DNA of 64,000 nt from Rhizobium sp. RU20A (GTDB taxonomy: Bacteria > Pseudomonadota > Alphaproteobacteria > Rhizobiales > Rhizobiaceae): contig NZ_FTMB01000001.1 in the NCBI RefSeq assembly GCF_900155885.1, positions 372,001 through 436,000 on the forward strand, read 5' to 3'. The position numbers and the translations under genes were made by a program. This document shows positions 1-10,650 of the stretch, piece after piece (positions within the stretch are counted from its first letter, which is position 1; each line of letters starts with the position of its first letter). Below the pieces are notes generated by a model, which saw nothing but the letters and a program-made list of their open reading frames with translations, made no database searches and was not told the origin of the DNA.

Positions 1-438
1 CTTGGCAAGCTCGGCGTGCTCGTCGCCCTCGAATCGACCGGCGACAAGGAAGCCCTGAGCGCCATCGGTCGCCAGGTTGCCATGCACATCGCCGCCACCA
101 ACCCGCTGGCCGTGCGCGCTGACGAAGTCGATGCCGCTGTCGCCGAGCGCGAGCGCAACGTGTTCATCGAGCAGTCCCGCGCCTCCGGCAAGCCGGACAA
201 CATCATCGAGAAGATGGTCGAAGGCCGCATGCGCAAGTTCTTCGAGGAAGTCGCCCTTCTCTCGCAGGCTTTCGTCATCAACCCCGACCTGACCGTTGAA
301 GCTGCTATCAAGGAAGCCGAAAAGACCGTTGGCGCGCCGATCGTCGTCAAGGGCATGGCTCGCCTGCTGCTCGGCGAAGGCGTTGAAAAGGAAGCCTCCG
401 ACTTTGCCGCCGAAGTGGCTGCCGTCGCCAAGGGCTGA
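1..438 (+). CDS. tsf: Elongation factor Ts, C-terminal part (5' end outside window)
   Basis: The reading frame is open from base 1 and ends at TGA 436-438, giving the last 145 residues of EF-Ts, the guanine-nucleotide exchange factor that regenerates EF-Tu-GTP in the cytosol. Recognisable family features are the stretch [16 protein letters not shown] in the core domain, the helical segment around [20 protein letters not shown], and a C-terminus ending in AAVAKG. The true start, and by family convention rpsB, lie upstream of the window. The downstream gene is pyrH, the usual rpsB-tsf-pyrH-frr order in bacteria. Assignment is secure; only completeness is limited by the window edge. Confidence 0.96.
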   Translation, partial: LGKLGVLVALESTGDKEALSAIGRQVAMHIAATNPLAVRADEVDAAVAERERNVFIEQSRASGKPDNIIEKMVEGRMRKFFEEVALLSQAFVINPDLTVEAAIKEAEKTVGAPIVVKGMARLLLGEGVEKEASDFAAEVAAVAKG

Positions 439-463
439 TTTCCGGTTTCATCCTCAGCAAATC

Positions 464-497
464 CGAAGGGCATCGCGTGACAACGCGGTGCCCTTCG
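464..497 (+). terminator. Strong hairpin in the tsf-pyrH gap, terminator- or attenuator-like
   Basis: Arms 464-477 and 484-497 pair over 14 bp with one G-U wobble around the loop TGACAA. No T-tract follows, so this is not a textbook intrinsic terminator. It may act as an RNA processing, stability or partial-termination element between tsf and pyrH. Confidence 0.45.
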
Positions 498-642
498 TGT
501 ATCCGGCATTTCCGGAGCCTGTGTGTTTGCAGGGGGCGCTCCGGTCGCGATGGTCACATCACACGCCGTCAGGGTCCAGCCGCGCCGGTCATTTGATTTT
601 TCATTTCAGGCGCTGAGCGCGTTTTTCATTCAAGGAGTTACC

Positions 643-1365
643 ATGGCTGGCAAACCTCTCTACAAGCGTGTTCTTCTCAAGGCGTCCGGTGAGGCGCTCA
701 TGGGCAGCCAGGGCTTCGGCATCGACGTTGCCGTGGCCGATCGCATCGCTTCCGATATTGCCGAGGCGCGGGCCATGGGTGTGGAAGTCGGCGTCGTCGT
801 CGGCGGCGGCAATATTTTCCGCGGCGTCGCCGTGGCCTCCAAGGGTGGCGACCGCGTCACCGGAGATCACATGGGCATGCTCGCCACCGTCATCAATGCG
901 TTGGCGCTCGCCACCTCGCTGCGCAAGCTCGATATCGACACTGTCGTTCTGTCCGCCATCGCCATGCCGGAAATCTGCGAGAGCTTTTCGCAGCGCGCCA
1001 CCCTGTTCCATCTCGGTCTCGGCCGCGTCGTGATCTTTGCCGGCGGCACGGGCAATCCCTTCTTCACCACGGACAGCGCCGCTGCGCTGCGCGCCGCCGA
1101 AATGGGGGCGGAGGCGATCTTCAAGGGCACGCAGGTCGATGGCATCTATTCGGCAGACCCCAAGAAGGTGCCGGATGCGACCCGCTTCGATCGCCTGACC
1201 CACAGCGAAGTGCTCGAAAAGGGCCTCGCCGTGATGGATGTCGCCGCCGTGGCGCTCGCCCGCGAAAATGCCATTCCGATCGTCGTTTTCTCCATTCACG
1301 AGAAGGGCGGCTTTGCCGAAATCTTGACCGGCGGCGGTCGCGCGACCATCGTGACGGATAACTAG
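643..1365 (+). CDS. pyrH: UMP kinase
   Basis: 240 residues, the family's normal length. PyrH phosphorylates UMP to UDP with ATP in the cytosol as a hexamer of amino-acid-kinase folds. Visible motifs are the phosphate-binding LLKASGEAL at residues 11-19, GGGNIFRG at 54-61, GDHMGMLAT at 74-82, and GTGNPFFTTDSAA in the centre. The ATG at 643 was chosen over an in-frame upstream start at 523 because AAGGAG lies just before it and the family begins close to the KxSGE loop. It sits 204 bp after tsf and 108 bp before frr, in the conserved tsf-pyrH-frr order. Confidence 0.97.
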   Translation: MAGKPLYKRVLLKASGEALMGSQGFGIDVAVADRIASDIAEARAMGVEVGVVVGGGNIFRGVAVASKGGDRVTGDHMGMLATVINALALATSLRKLDIDTVVLSAIAMPEICESFSQRATLFHLGLGRVVIFAGGTGNPFFTTDSAAALRAAEMGAEAIFKGTQVDGIYSADPKKVPDATRFDRLTHSEVLEKGLAVMDVAAVALARENAIPIVVFSIHEKGGFAEILTGGGRATIVTDN

Positions 1366-1473
1366 ACGTGTCAGGGACGGGCGAGGCCGCTTGTCCGAGA
1401 AAGTCAATCGACACAGCAAGTGCAGTAAAACGGGCCGCTTGCCGGCCCGAAAGACCGACAGGGAGTGCAGGAT

Positions 1474-2034
1474 ATGAGCCAGGATATCGATCTGAAGGAA
1501 ATCAAGCGCCGCATGGAAGGCGCCGTCTCGGCGTTCAAGAACGACGTGGCGTCGCTGCGCACCGGCCGCGCGTCGCCCAACATTCTCGACACGATTACGG
1601 TCGAGGCCTATGGCTCGCGCATGCCGCTGAACCAGGTAGCCAATGTTTCCGTGCCCGAGCCGCGCATGCTGGCTGTCTCGATCTGGGACAAGGGCATGGT
1701 CCGCGCCGTGGACAGTGCGATCCGCGAGTCCAATCTCGGTCTGAACCCGATCGTCGACGGCCAGAACCTGCGCATTCCGCTTCCCGAGCTCAACGAAGAG
1801 CGTCGCCGCTCGCTCGTCAAGCTTGCACACGACTACGCTGAAAAGAGCAAGGTGGCCGTTCGCCACGTGCGCCGCGACGGCATGGATGCGCTGAAGAAGG
1901 CGGAGAAGGACGGCGACATCGGCCAGGACGAGAGCCGCAGTCTCTCGGAAAAGGTCCAGAAGATGACGGACGAAACGATTTCCGAGGTCGACCGCTTGCT
2001 CGCCGACAAGGAAAAGGAAATCATGCAGGTCTAG
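1474..2034 (+). CDS. frr: Ribosome recycling factor
   Basis: 186 residues, standard for RRF. With EF-G it splits post-termination ribosomes. The N-terminus carries the conserved [20 protein letters not shown] segment (the family's long helix with the LRTGRA motif), and the C-terminal half has the [10 protein letters not shown] and DEI-type helix regions. A GTG at 1465 is in frame, but ATG 1474 is preferred because GGGAG lies about 8 bases upstream and RRFs start immediately before the first helix. It follows pyrH, and uppS begins 39 bases after its stop, so the genes are probably co-transcribed. Confidence 0.97.
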   Translation: MSQDIDLKEIKRRMEGAVSAFKNDVASLRTGRASPNILDTITVEAYGSRMPLNQVANVSVPEPRMLAVSIWDKGMVRAVDSAIRESNLGLNPIVDGQNLRIPLPELNEERRRSLVKLAHDYAEKSKVAVRHVRRDGMDALKKAEKDGDIGQDESRSLSEKVQKMTDETISEVDRLLADKEKEIMQV

Positions 2035-2073
2035 GCTCAAGGCCCAGATGTGAGTCACAAGCCAAGGCGTCCG

Positions 2074-2817
2074 ATGTCCGACCGTCACATGATCTGCCCC
2101 CCGAAGCACGTTGCCATCATCATGGATGGCAACGGCAGATGGGCGAAGGCCAGGGGCCTGCCGCGCTCCATGGGCCATCGCAAGGGCGTGGAGGCCGTGC
2201 GTGCCGCCGTGCGCGCCGCCGCCGAGTTCGGCATCCGCTATCTCACGCTCTATGCCTTCTCCTCGGAAAACTGGTCGCGCCCGGAAGCGGAGGTCAATGA
2301 CCTCATGGGCCTGCTCAAGGCCTTCATCCGCCGCGATCTGGCCGAACTGCATGGCGAGAACGTGCGCATTCGCATCATCGGCGACCGCACGAATCTGCGC
2401 GGTGACATCATGCCCCTGTTGCTGGAGGCCGAGGAAACCACCCGCAACAACACCGGAATCACGCTGCTGATCGCCTTCAACTACGGTGCCCGTGACGAAA
2501 TGGTTCGGGCCATGCGGCGTCTGGCGGCAGAAGTGGCAGCCGGCACCCTTGCGCCCGACGAGATCACGCCGGCGCGGGTGTCCGCCAGCCTCGATACGGC
2601 GGGCGTTCCGGACCCGGACCTCATCCTGCGCACCAGCGGCGAGGAGCGCCTCTCCAACTTCCTGCTCTGGCAGGCCGCCTATTCGGAACTGATGTTCGTG
2701 CCGGAACTCTGGCCGGACTTCACCCGTGATACGTTTTATGCCGCAATCGAGCGCTTCCAGCAGCGCGAACGCCGCTTCGGCGGCGTGACGGCGCCCTCGC
2801 TGGCGGTCGGCTCGTAA
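2074..2817 (+). CDS. uppS: Di-trans,poly-cis-undecaprenyl-diphosphate synthase
   Basis: 247 residues from ATG 2074; AAGG lies 6 bases upstream. A GTG at 2050 would add 8 residues. UppS condenses eight isopentenyl-PP units onto farnesyl-PP to make the C55 carrier for peptidoglycan and polysaccharides. Motif [12 protein letters not shown] (residues 13-24) contains the catalytic Asp at residue 18. [10 protein letters not shown] near residue 195 is the conserved C-terminal signature. Its stop TAA overlaps the cdsA start (TAATG), which indicates translational coupling. Confidence 0.96.
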   Translation: MSDRHMICPPKHVAIIMDGNGRWAKARGLPRSMGHRKGVEAVRAAVRAAAEFGIRYLTLYAFSSENWSRPEAEVNDLMGLLKAFIRRDLAELHGENVRIRIIGDRTNLRGDIMPLLLEAEETTRNNTGITLLIAFNYGARDEMVRAMRRLAAEVAAGTLAPDEITPARVSASLDTAGVPDPDLILRTSGEERLSNFLLWQAAYSELMFVPELWPDFTRDTFYAAIERFQQRERRFGGVTAPSLAVGS

Positions 2818-3650
2818 TGTCCCAGGAACTGAAGCTTCGCGTCCTCTCCGGTCTCGTCATGGCAGCCCTGGTGCTCGCCGCGACCTGGTATGGCGGCATG
2901 GCCTTTGCCATCCTGTCGGTCCTCATCGGTCTGCTTGTCTACTTCGAATGGGCTTCGATGACCGGGCTTGGCCAGCGTGATCCCGAGGGCAGGGCGCTTG
3001 GCTGGCTGGCCGTCGTCTCGACCGGGATCAGCGTGCTCGTCGCCGATCTTGAAACCTCGCTCGTCACACTGCTCATCTTCACGGTGCTGGCTGCCGGCTG
3101 GGCGCAGTTTCGCGGCCGCAGCCACTGGCTGACCGCCGGCATCGTCTATTCGGGCCTCACCGCAATCGCACTTGCCGCCATCCGCGGCGAATCGGCCGTT
3201 GGCCTCGTCGCGATGCTTTTCGTTTTCGCCGTCGTCTGGTCGACGGACATCCTTGCCTATTTCGTCGGCCGTGCAATCGGTGGACCGAAGCTCGCGCCGC
3301 GCATTTCACCCGGCAAGACCTGGTCCGGTGCGATCGGCGGCGCGTTTTTCGGCATTGTCGGGGGCGTAGCGGTCTATCTGTCCTATTTCGCCTCCTTCAG
3401 TGTCCGCATCGTGCTGCTGGCTCTCGCGCTCTCCTGCGCCAGCCAGGTCGGCGACCTCTTTGAATCCTTCATCAAGCGCCGGTTCGGCGTCAAGGATTCC
3501 AGCCACCTCATTCCCGGTCACGGTGGCGTGATGGATCGCGTCGATGGCCTCGTTTTCGCCTGCTTCGCAGCCTTGTTGCTTGCGGTGGCGCAGACTTATC
3601 TTTACGCAGAGCAGGCGCGGTCGGTCGGTGCGCTGCTCCTTGGACGGTAG
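2817..3650 (+). CDS. cdsA: Phosphatidate cytidylyltransferase (CDP-diglyceride synthase)
   Basis: 277 residues, polytopic inner-membrane protein with about eight hydrophobic segments starting at residue 12. CdsA makes CDP-diacylglycerol from CTP and phosphatidic acid, the precursor of all phospholipids. The family signature is intact in the last quarter: PGKTWSGAIGG, then IKRRFGVKDSSHLIPGHGG followed by VMDRVD, with the metal-binding Asp residues. The start codon overlaps the uppS stop by one base. The order uppS-cdsA-rseP-bamA is widely conserved in Proteobacteria. No dxr gene lies between cdsA and rseP, unlike in some relatives. Confidence 0.96.
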   Translation: MSQELKLRVLSGLVMAALVLAATWYGGMAFAILSVLIGLLVYFEWASMTGLGQRDPEGRALGWLAVVSTGISVLVADLETSLVTLLIFTVLAAGWAQFRGRSHWLTAGIVYSGLTAIALAAIRGESAVGLVAMLFVFAVVWSTDILAYFVGRAIGGPKLAPRISPGKTWSGAIGGAFFGIVGGVAVYLSYFASFSVRIVLLALALSCASQVGDLFESFIKRRFGVKDSSHLIPGHGGVMDRVDGLVFACFAALLLAVAQTYLYAEQARSVGALLLGR

Positions 3651-3677
3651 CCGACGCGGCCTTCACGGAGGCGATGC

Positions 3678-4820
3678 ATGGCTTTTCTGGTCGATGCCTG
3701 GCAATTTGTTGTCGGCACACTTCTTCCCTTTCTCGTCGTTCTGACGCTGATCGTCTTCGTGCACGAAATGGGCCACTACCTCGTCGGGCGCTGGTCCGGA
3801 ATCGGGGTTACGGCCTTCTCGATCGGTTTCGGGCCGGAACTCGCCGGCTTCAATGATCGGCACGGGACGCGCTGGAAGCTCTGCGCCATTCCGCTTGGCG
3901 GCTATGTCAAATTCTTCGGCGACGAGGATGTCTCATCCAGCAGCACCGATCAGAGCGCCCTTGATGCGCTGACACCGGCAGAGCGCGCCCGTACATTTCC
4001 CGGCGCAGCCCTTTGGAAACGGGCGGCGACCGTGGCAGCCGGGCCGATCGCCAATTTCATCCTCGCCATCGCCATCTTCGCCGTGCTTTTCTCCCTCTAC
4101 GGCCGGCGCGTGGCCGATCCCGTCGTCTCCGAAGTGCGCGCCGGCAGCGCGGCGGAAGAAGCCGGTATTCGCACCGGCGACCGTCTGCTCGCCATCGACG
4201 GCGTGCCCGTGGCAACCTTCGACGATGTGCGCCGCTACGTCAGCGTTCGCCCGGAAATGCGCATCGTCGTGACCGTCGAGCGCGGCGCGGAAAAGCTCGA
4301 TTTCCCCATGACGCCGAAGCGCACGGAACTCACGGACCAGTTCGGCAACAAGATGGAGCTGGGTGTGATCGGCGTGGTCACGGACGAAGCCGCCGGGCGC
4401 TTCCGCACCGTCACCTACGGACCACTGGAAGCCGTGGGCGAGGGCGCGCGCCAGAGCTGGCACATCGTGACCGGCACCTTCGACTATATTTCCAACCTGA
4501 TTGCCGGCCGCATGAAGGCCGACCAGCTCGGCGGGCCGATCCGCGTTGCCCAGGCATCAGGCCAGATGGCAACGCTTGGCGTGGCGGCGCTGCTGCAACT
4601 CGCCGCCATGCTCTCGGTCTCCATCGGCCTGTTGAACCTGATGCCGGTGCCGGTGCTGGATGGCGGGCACCTGGTCTTTTATGCGATCGAGGCCGTGCGC
4701 GGAAAGCCCGTCGGGCCCAATGCGCAGGAGATTGCCTACCGCATCGGCATTGCCCTCGTCCTCAGCCTGATGGTGTTCGCCACCTGGAACGACATCAGCA
4801 TGCTGTTTTCGCGCACCTGA
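3678..4820 (+). CDS. rseP: RIP metalloprotease RseP (site-2 protease)
   Basis: 380 residues. The first transmembrane segment carries the zinc motif HEMGH (residues 29-33) and the C-terminal membrane part carries the partner motif NLMPVPVLDGGH (near residue 320), so both catalytic halves are present. One PDZ domain is visible between them (around EVRAGSAAEEAGIRTGDRLL), fewer than the two of E. coli RseP. Known family role is intramembrane cleavage of anti-sigma factors and signal-peptide remnants. It begins 27 bp after cdsA with GGAGG upstream, and bamA follows after 242 bp. Confidence 0.95.
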   Translation: MAFLVDAWQFVVGTLLPFLVVLTLIVFVHEMGHYLVGRWSGIGVTAFSIGFGPELAGFNDRHGTRWKLCAIPLGGYVKFFGDEDVSSSSTDQSALDALTPAERARTFPGAALWKRAATVAAGPIANFILAIAIFAVLFSLYGRRVADPVVSEVRAGSAAEEAGIRTGDRLLAIDGVPVATFDDVRRYVSVRPEMRIVVTVERGAEKLDFPMTPKRTELTDQFGNKMELGVIGVVTDEAAGRFRTVTYGPLEAVGEGARQSWHIVTGTFDYISNLIAGRMKADQLGGPIRVAQASGQMATLGVAALLQLAAMLSVSIGLLNLMPVPVLDGGHLVFYAIEAVRGKPVGPNAQEIAYRIGIALVLSLMVFATWNDISMLFSRT

Positions 4821-5062
4821 CCTCAGGCGTGCAGATTCTCCCTTTGGAGTCAGCGCATTGTGGATGGGGAAAGCCCAATCAAGGCAAGGATTTGTTTACG
4901 ATAAATGCACGTGGTAGTGACCCTGAGGACACGGCTGCGAATGAAGTAAATAGAAATTAACCTGCTGGCTTGCTTGTATGGGAAAAGCCGGTAAAACGGC
5001 AAACATGACCGGAGTCGGCGCGCGCTTACGCTGCGGGACGTTGGAAAAAGGTAAGAAGTGAA

Positions 5063-7405
5063 ATGAAAGCTGGTTCAAGGTTTTTGAACGCCGTGTCGGC
5101 GGTTGCTCTTTCGGCGAGCATGGTGACGACAGGCGCGGGTGTCGCAGTTGTTGCCGGCGCCACCGCAGCAGAAGCCGCTGTCGTCCGCAATGTCGTGGTG
5201 CGCGGCGCGACGCGCGTCAGCCCAGAAACGGTGCGGGCCAATGTCAGCATCGTTCCGGGCAGGAACTTCTCCAACGCCGATATCGATGAATCGGTCCGTC
5301 GCCTCTATGCGACCGGTTACTTCTCCGACGTGAACATTGCCGTTTCCGGCGGTTCGCTCGTCGTGACCGTGAATGAAAACCAGCTGGTCAATGCTGTCGT
5401 CTTTAACGGCAACCGCAAGATCAAGGACGACAAGCTCGAAGCCGCCGTCAAGACGCGCGCCCTGGGCCCGTTCGACCAGAATCAGATCAACGCCGACATC
5501 GAGGCGATCAAGCAGGCCTATGCCGCGATCGGCCGCAACGATGTGACCGTCACGACGCAGACCGCGACCGTCGGCGAAGGTCGCGTCAACATCGCTTTCG
5601 TCATCAACGAAGGCGAGCGCACCAAGATCACCGACATCAATTTCGTCGGCAACAATGCCTATAGCAACAGCCGTCTGCAGTCGGTCATTGCGACGAAGGA
5701 GTCGGGCATCTTCTCCTTCCTGACCCGCAAGGATGTCTATAATGAGGACAAGCTGCGCGCGGACGAGGAGTTGCTGCGCCAGTTCTACTTCAACCGCGGC
5801 TATGCCGACTTCCGCGTCGTCTCGTCCGATGCGACGTTGAACGAAGCCACCAACGAGTACACGATCACCATCACGGTCGATGAAGGCGAGCGTTACGATT
5901 TCGGTCCGATCAATGTCGAATCGACCGTCGATGGCGTCAACGCCGAGGACCTCAGGGGCCTCGTTGAGAGCCGTGAGGGCAGTGTCTACAAGGCCCGTGA
6001 CGTTCAGGATTCCATCACTGAAATCTCCAAGCGCGTGGCTTCGGCCGGTTATCCCTTTGCCCGCGTCACGCCGCGCGGCAACCGCGATCTCGGCAACCGT
6101 ACGATCGCCGTTGACTATCTCGTCGACCAGGGCGAGCGCGCCTATGTCGAGCGTATCGAGATCCGCGGCAACACCCGCACGCGCGATTACGTCATTCGCC
6201 GCGAATTCGACATCAGCGAAGGCGATGCCTTCAACCAGGAAATGATTTCCCGCGCCAAGCGTCGCCTGGATGCGCTCGGCTACTTCTCGTCCGTCAACAT
6301 TTCGACGGCGCCAGGCTCGGCTCCGGACCGCGTTGTCGTGGTCGTCGATGTGCAGGACCAGTCGACCGGCAGCTTCGGCATCGGCGGCGGCTATGCGGCC
6401 GGCAGCGGTGGTGGCTTCCTGCTCGAAGCCTCCATCGAGGAAAAGAACTTCCTCGGTCGTGGCCAGTACATTCGCCTGTCCGCCGGTCGCGGCCAGAACG
6501 CCAAGACCTACAATGTTTCGTTCACCGAGCCCTATTTCCTTGGATATCGTCTGGCCGCCGGCTTTGATGTGTTCAAGAACGAAAACGAGTTCAAGGACTA
6601 CGAATACTCCTCCGAGGATCAGGGCTTTGCGCTGCGTCTGACGGCCCCGATCACGGAGCGCCTGTCGACGACGCTGAAGTACAGCTACACGGAGCTGCGG
6701 TTCAGCAGCAACAATCTGGCCGATCTTGCCTCGCCCTACGTGACGGCGGTGCAGCAGGGGCCGTGGAAGCGTTCGTCGATCTCGCATAGCTTCAACTACA
6801 ATTCGCTCGACGACATGACGCTGCCGCGCGAAGGCGTGACGGCGTCGGTGACGCAGGAATTTGCCGGTCTCGGCGGCACCTCCGATTTCTACAAGATCTC
6901 GGGCAAGTTCCGTATGTTCTACCTGCTGAACGACGAAGCGGACCTTATCGGTTCGCTGGCTGGTAGCGCCGGTCACCTCGTCAAGACGACCGGTTCGCTT
7001 GAGGTCTTCGACCAGTTCCAGCTTGGCTCCAGCGACATCCGAGGCTTCGAGCGCAACGGCGTCGGCCCGCGCAGCAACGCCTTCGGCGAAGCGATCGGCG
7101 GTACGACCTACTTCACGGCCTCGGCCGAGGCGACCTTCCCGCTGCCGTTCGTGCCGCAGGATGCCGGGTTCCGTGGCGCCGTGTTTGCGGATGCCGGCAC
7201 GCTCTATGGCAACGAAGTGACGGTCAACCAGGGCAAGAACGACGCGGTCGTCGGTACCGACGCTACGCTGCGCGCATCGGTCGGTATCGGCCTGATCTGG
7301 GCTTCGCCCTTCGGTCCGCTGCGTGTCGACTACGCGATTCCGGTCGCCAAGCAGGACTTCGACCGGGTTCAGAACCTGAAGTTCGGTATCTCGTCCTCGT
7401 TCTGA
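5063..7405 (+). CDS. bamA: Outer membrane protein assembly factor BamA
   Basis: 780 residues. An N-terminal signal sequence (hydrophobic residues about 10-36, ending near AAEAAVV) precedes five POTRA domains (roughly 37-430) and a 16-strand beta-barrel of the Omp85 family. The barrel's L6 motif appears as DIRGFERNG around residue 657 (the VRGF/Y signature), and the protein ends in Phe, as expected for the beta-signal. It inserts beta-barrel proteins into the outer membrane. AAGGTAAGAAG upstream serves as the ribosome site. It heads the bamA-lpxD-fabZ-lpxA-lpxI-lpxB block. No skp gene is present between bamA and lpxD. Confidence 0.97.
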   Translation: MKAGSRFLNAVSAVALSASMVTTGAGVAVVAGATAAEAAVVRNVVVRGATRVSPETVRANVSIVPGRNFSNADIDESVRRLYATGYFSDVNIAVSGGSLVVTVNENQLVNAVVFNGNRKIKDDKLEAAVKTRALGPFDQNQINADIEAIKQAYAAIGRNDVTVTTQTATVGEGRVNIAFVINEGERTKITDINFVGNNAYSNSRLQSVIATKESGIFSFLTRKDVYNEDKLRADEELLRQFYFNRGYADFRVVSSDATLNEATNEYTITITVDEGERYDFGPINVESTVDGVNAEDLRGLVESREGSVYKARDVQDSITEISKRVASAGYPFARVTPRGNRDLGNRTIAVDYLVDQGERAYVERIEIRGNTRTRDYVIRREFDISEGDAFNQEMISRAKRRLDALGYFSSVNISTAPGSAPDRVVVVVDVQDQSTGSFGIGGGYAAGSGGGFLLEASIEEKNFLGRGQYIRLSAGRGQNAKTYNVSFTEPYFLGYRLAAGFDVFKNENEFKDYEYSSEDQGFALRLTAPITERLSTTLKYSYTELRFSSNNLADLASPYVTAVQQGPWKRSSISHSFNYNSLDDMTLPREGVTASVTQEFAGLGGTSDFYKISGKFRMFYLLNDEADLIGSLAGSAGHLVKTTGSLEVFDQFQLGSSDIRGFERNGVGPRSNAFGEAIGGTTYFTASAEATFPLPFVPQDAGFRGAVFADAGTLYGNEVTVNQGKNDAVVGTDATLRASVGIGLIWASPFGPLRVDYAIPVAKQDFDRVQNLKFGISSSF

Positions 7406-7451
7406 TCCGCGCAGTCCAGAACTGCTGACGCCCTGTTCTGGAGTGTCTGAC

Positions 7452-8516
7452 ATGGAATCGAACTGGTTCTTCCCGCCGCATCCAGGGATTCGGTTGGGCG
7501 ATCTCGCCGGTGTGCTCGGCGCGTCGCTCTCTGATCCCGATGCGGCGGATCGCCTCGTGCGCTCGCTCTCGCCGGTCTATCGGGCCGGGGAGGGTGATTT
7601 GTGCTATCTGGCCCATGCGCGCCATGGCGAGGAGCTCGCGACCTGCCAGGCGACCGCCATCCTGTGTGACGAAGAGACGGCGAGGCTCGTTCCGCCGGGG
7701 ATCACCGTCCTTCTGACACGCCATGCCTTCACGGCTTTCGCCGTCGCTGGCGCGCACCTTTATCCGCAAGCCATGCGCCCGGAGCGCCTGACCGCCGGAT
7801 CCGGCGTATCGCCGCAGGCTGTCGTGGATCCGAGCGCACGCCTTGAGGCCGATGTTGAGGTCGAGGCGTTCGCCGTCGTCGGTGCTGGCGCGGAAATCGG
7901 CAGGGGGACCCGCATCGGTGCAGGCGCGGTGATCGGTCCGGGCGTGCGCATCGGTCGTGATTGCACGGTCGCAACGGGTGCCAGTGTGCTGTGCGCGCTT
8001 GTCGGAAACCATGTCATCATCCATCCCGGCGCGCGCATCGGCCAGGACGGCTTCGGCAATGCGCCGGGTCCGAAGGGTGGCATGATCAAGGTCGTCCAGA
8101 TCGGTCGCGTCATTCTGCAGGACCATGTCGAGGTCGGTGCCAATACCACGATCGACCGCGGCGCCATGGATGACACCGTCGTCGGCGAAGGCACCAAACT
8201 CGATAATCACATCCAGATCGCGCATAATGTGCGCATCGGCCGCTACTGCGGCATTGCAAGCCAGGTCGGCATTGCCGGCAGCACGCGCATCGGTGACGGC
8301 GTGATGATTGGCGGCGCTGCCGCCATCAATGGTCATATCACCATCGGCAGCCGCGCGCAGATTGCCGCGATGAGCGGTGTCATGGTGTCCGTGGGGCCGG
8401 GAGAGCGTGTCGGGGGCATTCCGGCCCGTCCGATCCGGGATTTCCTCAGGGAAGCATCCGAGATTGCGATCAGGTCCGGTGCGCGGCGGACAAAAAAGGG
8501 AGCCAAGAATGACTGA
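7452..8516 (+). CDS. lpxD: UDP-3-O-(3-hydroxyacyl)glucosamine N-acyltransferase
   Basis: 354 residues from ATG 7452; a GTG at 7443 is in frame three codons earlier. LpxD adds the second hydroxyacyl chain in lipid A synthesis. An N-terminal uridine-binding domain (about 1-110) is followed by a left-handed beta-helix of hexapeptide repeats (for example [20 protein letters not shown]). The catalytic His lies in [12 protein letters not shown]-terminal helix with basic residues closes the protein. The stop overlaps the fabZ start by 8 bases. Confidence 0.96.
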   Translation: MESNWFFPPHPGIRLGDLAGVLGASLSDPDAADRLVRSLSPVYRAGEGDLCYLAHARHGEELATCQATAILCDEETARLVPPGITVLLTRHAFTAFAVAGAHLYPQAMRPERLTAGSGVSPQAVVDPSARLEADVEVEAFAVVGAGAEIGRGTRIGAGAVIGPGVRIGRDCTVATGASVLCALVGNHVIIHPGARIGQDGFGNAPGPKGGMIKVVQIGRVILQDHVEVGANTTIDRGAMDDTVVGEGTKLDNHIQIAHNVRIGRYCGIASQVGIAGSTRIGDGVMIGGAAAINGHITIGSRAQIAAMSGVMVSVGPGERVGGIPARPIRDFLREASEIAIRSGARRTKKGAKND

Positions 8517-8976
8517 GACCACGGCAACAGTGCTTGGAACAGCCGAGATTCAGGAGATCCTGAAGCTGCTGCCGCACCGCTATCCCTTCCTGCTGGTGGA
8601 CCGTATCATCGAGATCAACGGCGATGATTCCGCCGTCGGCATCAAGAATGTCACGGCCAACGAACCGCATTTCACCGGGCATTTCCCGGAGCAGCCGATC
8701 ATGCCCGGCGTTCTCATCATTGAGGCGATGGCCCAGACGGCGGGCGCCATCTGCGTGCGCAAGGTCGGCACGACCGGCAACCTCGTCTATTTCATGACGA
8801 TCGACAACACCCGCTTCCGCAAGCCGGTGGTGCCGGGCGATCGGCTGGAATTGCATGTCACCAAGGTCAAGCACCGCGGCAATATCTGGAAATTTCACTG
8901 TGACGCAAAAGTTGACGGGCAACTTGTCGCCGAAGCTGATATCGGCGCGATGATTGTAAGCAAGGACGCTGCCTGA
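8509..8976 (+). CDS. fabZ: (3R)-hydroxymyristoyl-[acyl-carrier-protein] dehydratase
   Basis: 155 residues. FabZ dehydrates beta-hydroxyacyl-ACP in fatty acid elongation. The hot-dog fold signature is complete: [13 protein letters not shown] (21-33), then [13 protein letters not shown] (55-67) with catalytic His 58, and IIEAMAQ with Glu 72. An open frame extends upstream to 8377, but that part is inside lpxD. ATG 8509 is preceded by GGGAGCC and gives the usual length. The overlap with lpxD and a 2-bp gap to lpxA indicate one transcript, balancing lipid A and phospholipid acyl chains. Confidence 0.97.
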   Translation: MTETTATVLGTAEIQEILKLLPHRYPFLLVDRIIEINGDDSAVGIKNVTANEPHFTGHFPEQPIMPGVLIIEAMAQTAGAICVRKVGTTGNLVYFMTIDNTRFRKPVVPGDRLELHVTKVKHRGNIWKFHCDAKVDGQLVAEADIGAMIVSKDAA

Positions 8977-8978
8977 AG

Positions 8979-9788
8979 ATGATTGCGAAAAGCGCGAAGA
9001 TCCATCCCCTGTCTGTCATCGAAGACGGGGCGGTGATCGGCGAGAACGTAGTGGTCGGTCCCTTCTGCCATGTCGGGCCGAAGGTCACGCTCGGCGATGG
9101 TGTCGAACTGATCAGCCATGTCGTTGTTCTCGGCGTCACGAGCGTCGGCGCCGGTACGCGGATATTCCCCTCGGCCGTGATCGGCGGTGACAGCCAGAGC
9201 GTTCACCACAGCGCGGTCGATACCAAGCTGACGATCGGTCGCAACTGCACGATCCGCGAAGGCGTGACCATGAACACCGGCACGGTCGAGCATGGCGGCG
9301 AGACGGTGGTCGGCGACAACAATCTCTTCCTTGCCTATGCCCATGTCGCCCACGATTGCCGGCTCGGCAACAACATCATCCTGTCGAACAACGTCATGCT
9401 GGCCGGTCACGTCACGGTCGAGGATCGCGCCATTCTCGGCGGCGGCTCGGCCGTGCACCAGTTCACGCGCATCGGCCGGCAGGCCTTTGTCGGCGGCCTC
9501 TCCGCCGTGAGCTACGATCTGATCCCCTACGGCATGCTGAATGGCAATCCCGGCGTGCTCAGCGGCCTCAACGTCGTCGGCATGACCCGCGCCGGCATGG
9601 ACAAGCCGACCGTGCACCGCGTGCGCCGGGCCTACAAGCAGGTTTTCGAAGGCGAAGGCTCGATCCGCGCCAATGCCGCGGCGATCCGCGATGATTTCGC
9701 CGATTGCCCGCAGGCGATGGAAATCCTCGATTTCATCGCCGCCGACAGCGACCGGGCCCTCTCGTCCCCGAACCGCGGCAAGGCCTGA
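8979..9788 (+). CDS. lpxA: Acyl-ACP--UDP-N-acetylglucosamine O-acyltransferase
   Basis: 269 residues, the first committed enzyme of lipid A synthesis. The beta-helix of hexapeptide repeats starts at residue 1. The catalytic His region is [10 protein letters not shown] (around residue 125), and the acyl-chain ruler region follows in [12 protein letters not shown]. The C-terminal helical domain includes [11 protein letters not shown] 8979 begins two bases after the fabZ stop, and lpxI follows after four bases. All diagnostic motifs are present. Confidence 0.97.
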   Translation: MIAKSAKIHPLSVIEDGAVIGENVVVGPFCHVGPKVTLGDGVELISHVVVLGVTSVGAGTRIFPSAVIGGDSQSVHHSAVDTKLTIGRNCTIREGVTMNTGTVEHGGETVVGDNNLFLAYAHVAHDCRLGNNIILSNNVMLAGHVTVEDRAILGGGSAVHQFTRIGRQAFVGGLSAVSYDLIPYGMLNGNPGVLSGLNVVGMTRAGMDKPTVHRVRRAYKQVFEGEGSIRANAAAIRDDFADCPQAMEILDFIAADSDRALSSPNRGKA

Positions 9789-9792
9789 TCCG

Positions 9793-10650
9793 ATGACCGC
9801 GCCGGCCGGACGCCTTGCCATCATCGCCGGTGGCGGGCGCCTGCCGCACCATGTGGCCGAGGCCGCGCGCGAGGCTGGCGAAAATCCTTTCATCATTCCA
9901 CTCACGGACGAAGCCGACGGCGATTGGCTCGGCTTCGATCATCTGCCGCTTTCCGTCGGGGATTTTGCCGGCGTCACCCGCGCCTTTCGCGAGCGCGGCA
10001 TTGGCCGCGTGGTTCTGTCCGGTGCGGTGCGCCGGCGACCCGACTGGCGCGGCATTCGCCCGACGCTCGCCTTCCTCTTTCGCATGCCGCACGTGGTGCG
10101 CACGCTTTTGAAGGGCGGCGACGACACCGTTCTCAAGATGGTCATCGAACTGATCGAATCGGCTGGCGCCCGTGTCGTCGGCGTCCAGGAAATCCTTCCG
10201 TCTCTTTTGGCCGAAACCGGCCCCGTCGGCGCCGTGACACCGGATGAGGCGGCGCGCGCCGACATCACCGCAGCGGGCGAAGCGGCGACGGCACTTGGCC
10301 GCCTCGACATCGGCCAGGGCGCAATTGCCGTCGGCGGCCGGGTGGTGGCGCTCGAGGGACCTGAGGGCACGGATGCCATGCTGGCGCGCGTGGCGAGCCT
10401 GAAGGCTGAGGGACGCATATCGATCCGCCGCCGCGGCGTTCTCGTCAAGCTCTGCAAGCCCCAGCAGGATCTGCGTGCCGATCTTCCTTCCATCGGCCCG
10501 GCGACGATAGAGAACGCCCATGCGGCCGGACTTGCGGGGATTGCCGTGGAGGCCGGCCGTGCTCTGGTGCTGGAGCGTCGCACGGTGATCGAAACCGCCG
10601 ACAGGCTGGGGCTTTTCCTGATCGGCATCGAACGGGAGACCGGCGCATGA
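9793..10650 (+). CDS. lpxI: UDP-2,3-diacylglucosamine diphosphatase LpxI
   Basis: 285 residues, DUF1009/LpxI family. It replaces LpxH in most alphaproteobacteria and hydrolyses UDP-2,3-diacylglucosamine to lipid X at the membrane face. The N-terminal half begins with the glycine-rich LAIIAGGGRLPHHVAEAAR (residues 7-25). The C-terminal catalytic half contains DIGQGAIAVGGRVVALEG, GTDAMLARV and the conserved KLCKPQQDLRADLPSIG. The upstream in-frame extension to 9673 lies in lpxA. Its stop overlaps the lpxB start (ATGA), giving tight coupling of successive lipid A steps. Confidence 0.95.
   Translation: MTAPAGRLAIIAGGGRLPHHVAEAAREAGENPFIIPLTDEADGDWLGFDHLPLSVGDFAGVTRAFRERGIGRVVLSGAVRRRPDWRGIRPTLAFLFRMPHVVRTLLKGGDDTVLKMVIELIESAGARVVGVQEILPSLLAETGPVGAVTPDEAARADITAAGEAATALGRLDIGQGAIAVGGRVVALEGPEGTDAMLARVASLKAEGRISIRRRGVLVKLCKPQQDLRADLPSIGPATIENAHAAGLAGIAVEAGRALVLERRTVIETADRLGLFLIGIERETGA

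Noticed and set aside
601-2352. 583-codon open frame on the minus strand across pyrH, frr and uppS
   Set aside because: It is antisense to three certain genes and reflects high third-position GC. The His/Arg/Asp-rich product has no family resemblance.
5075-7453. 792-codon minus-strand frame over bamA
   Set aside because: It lies opposite bamA, whose POTRA and barrel motifs are clear.
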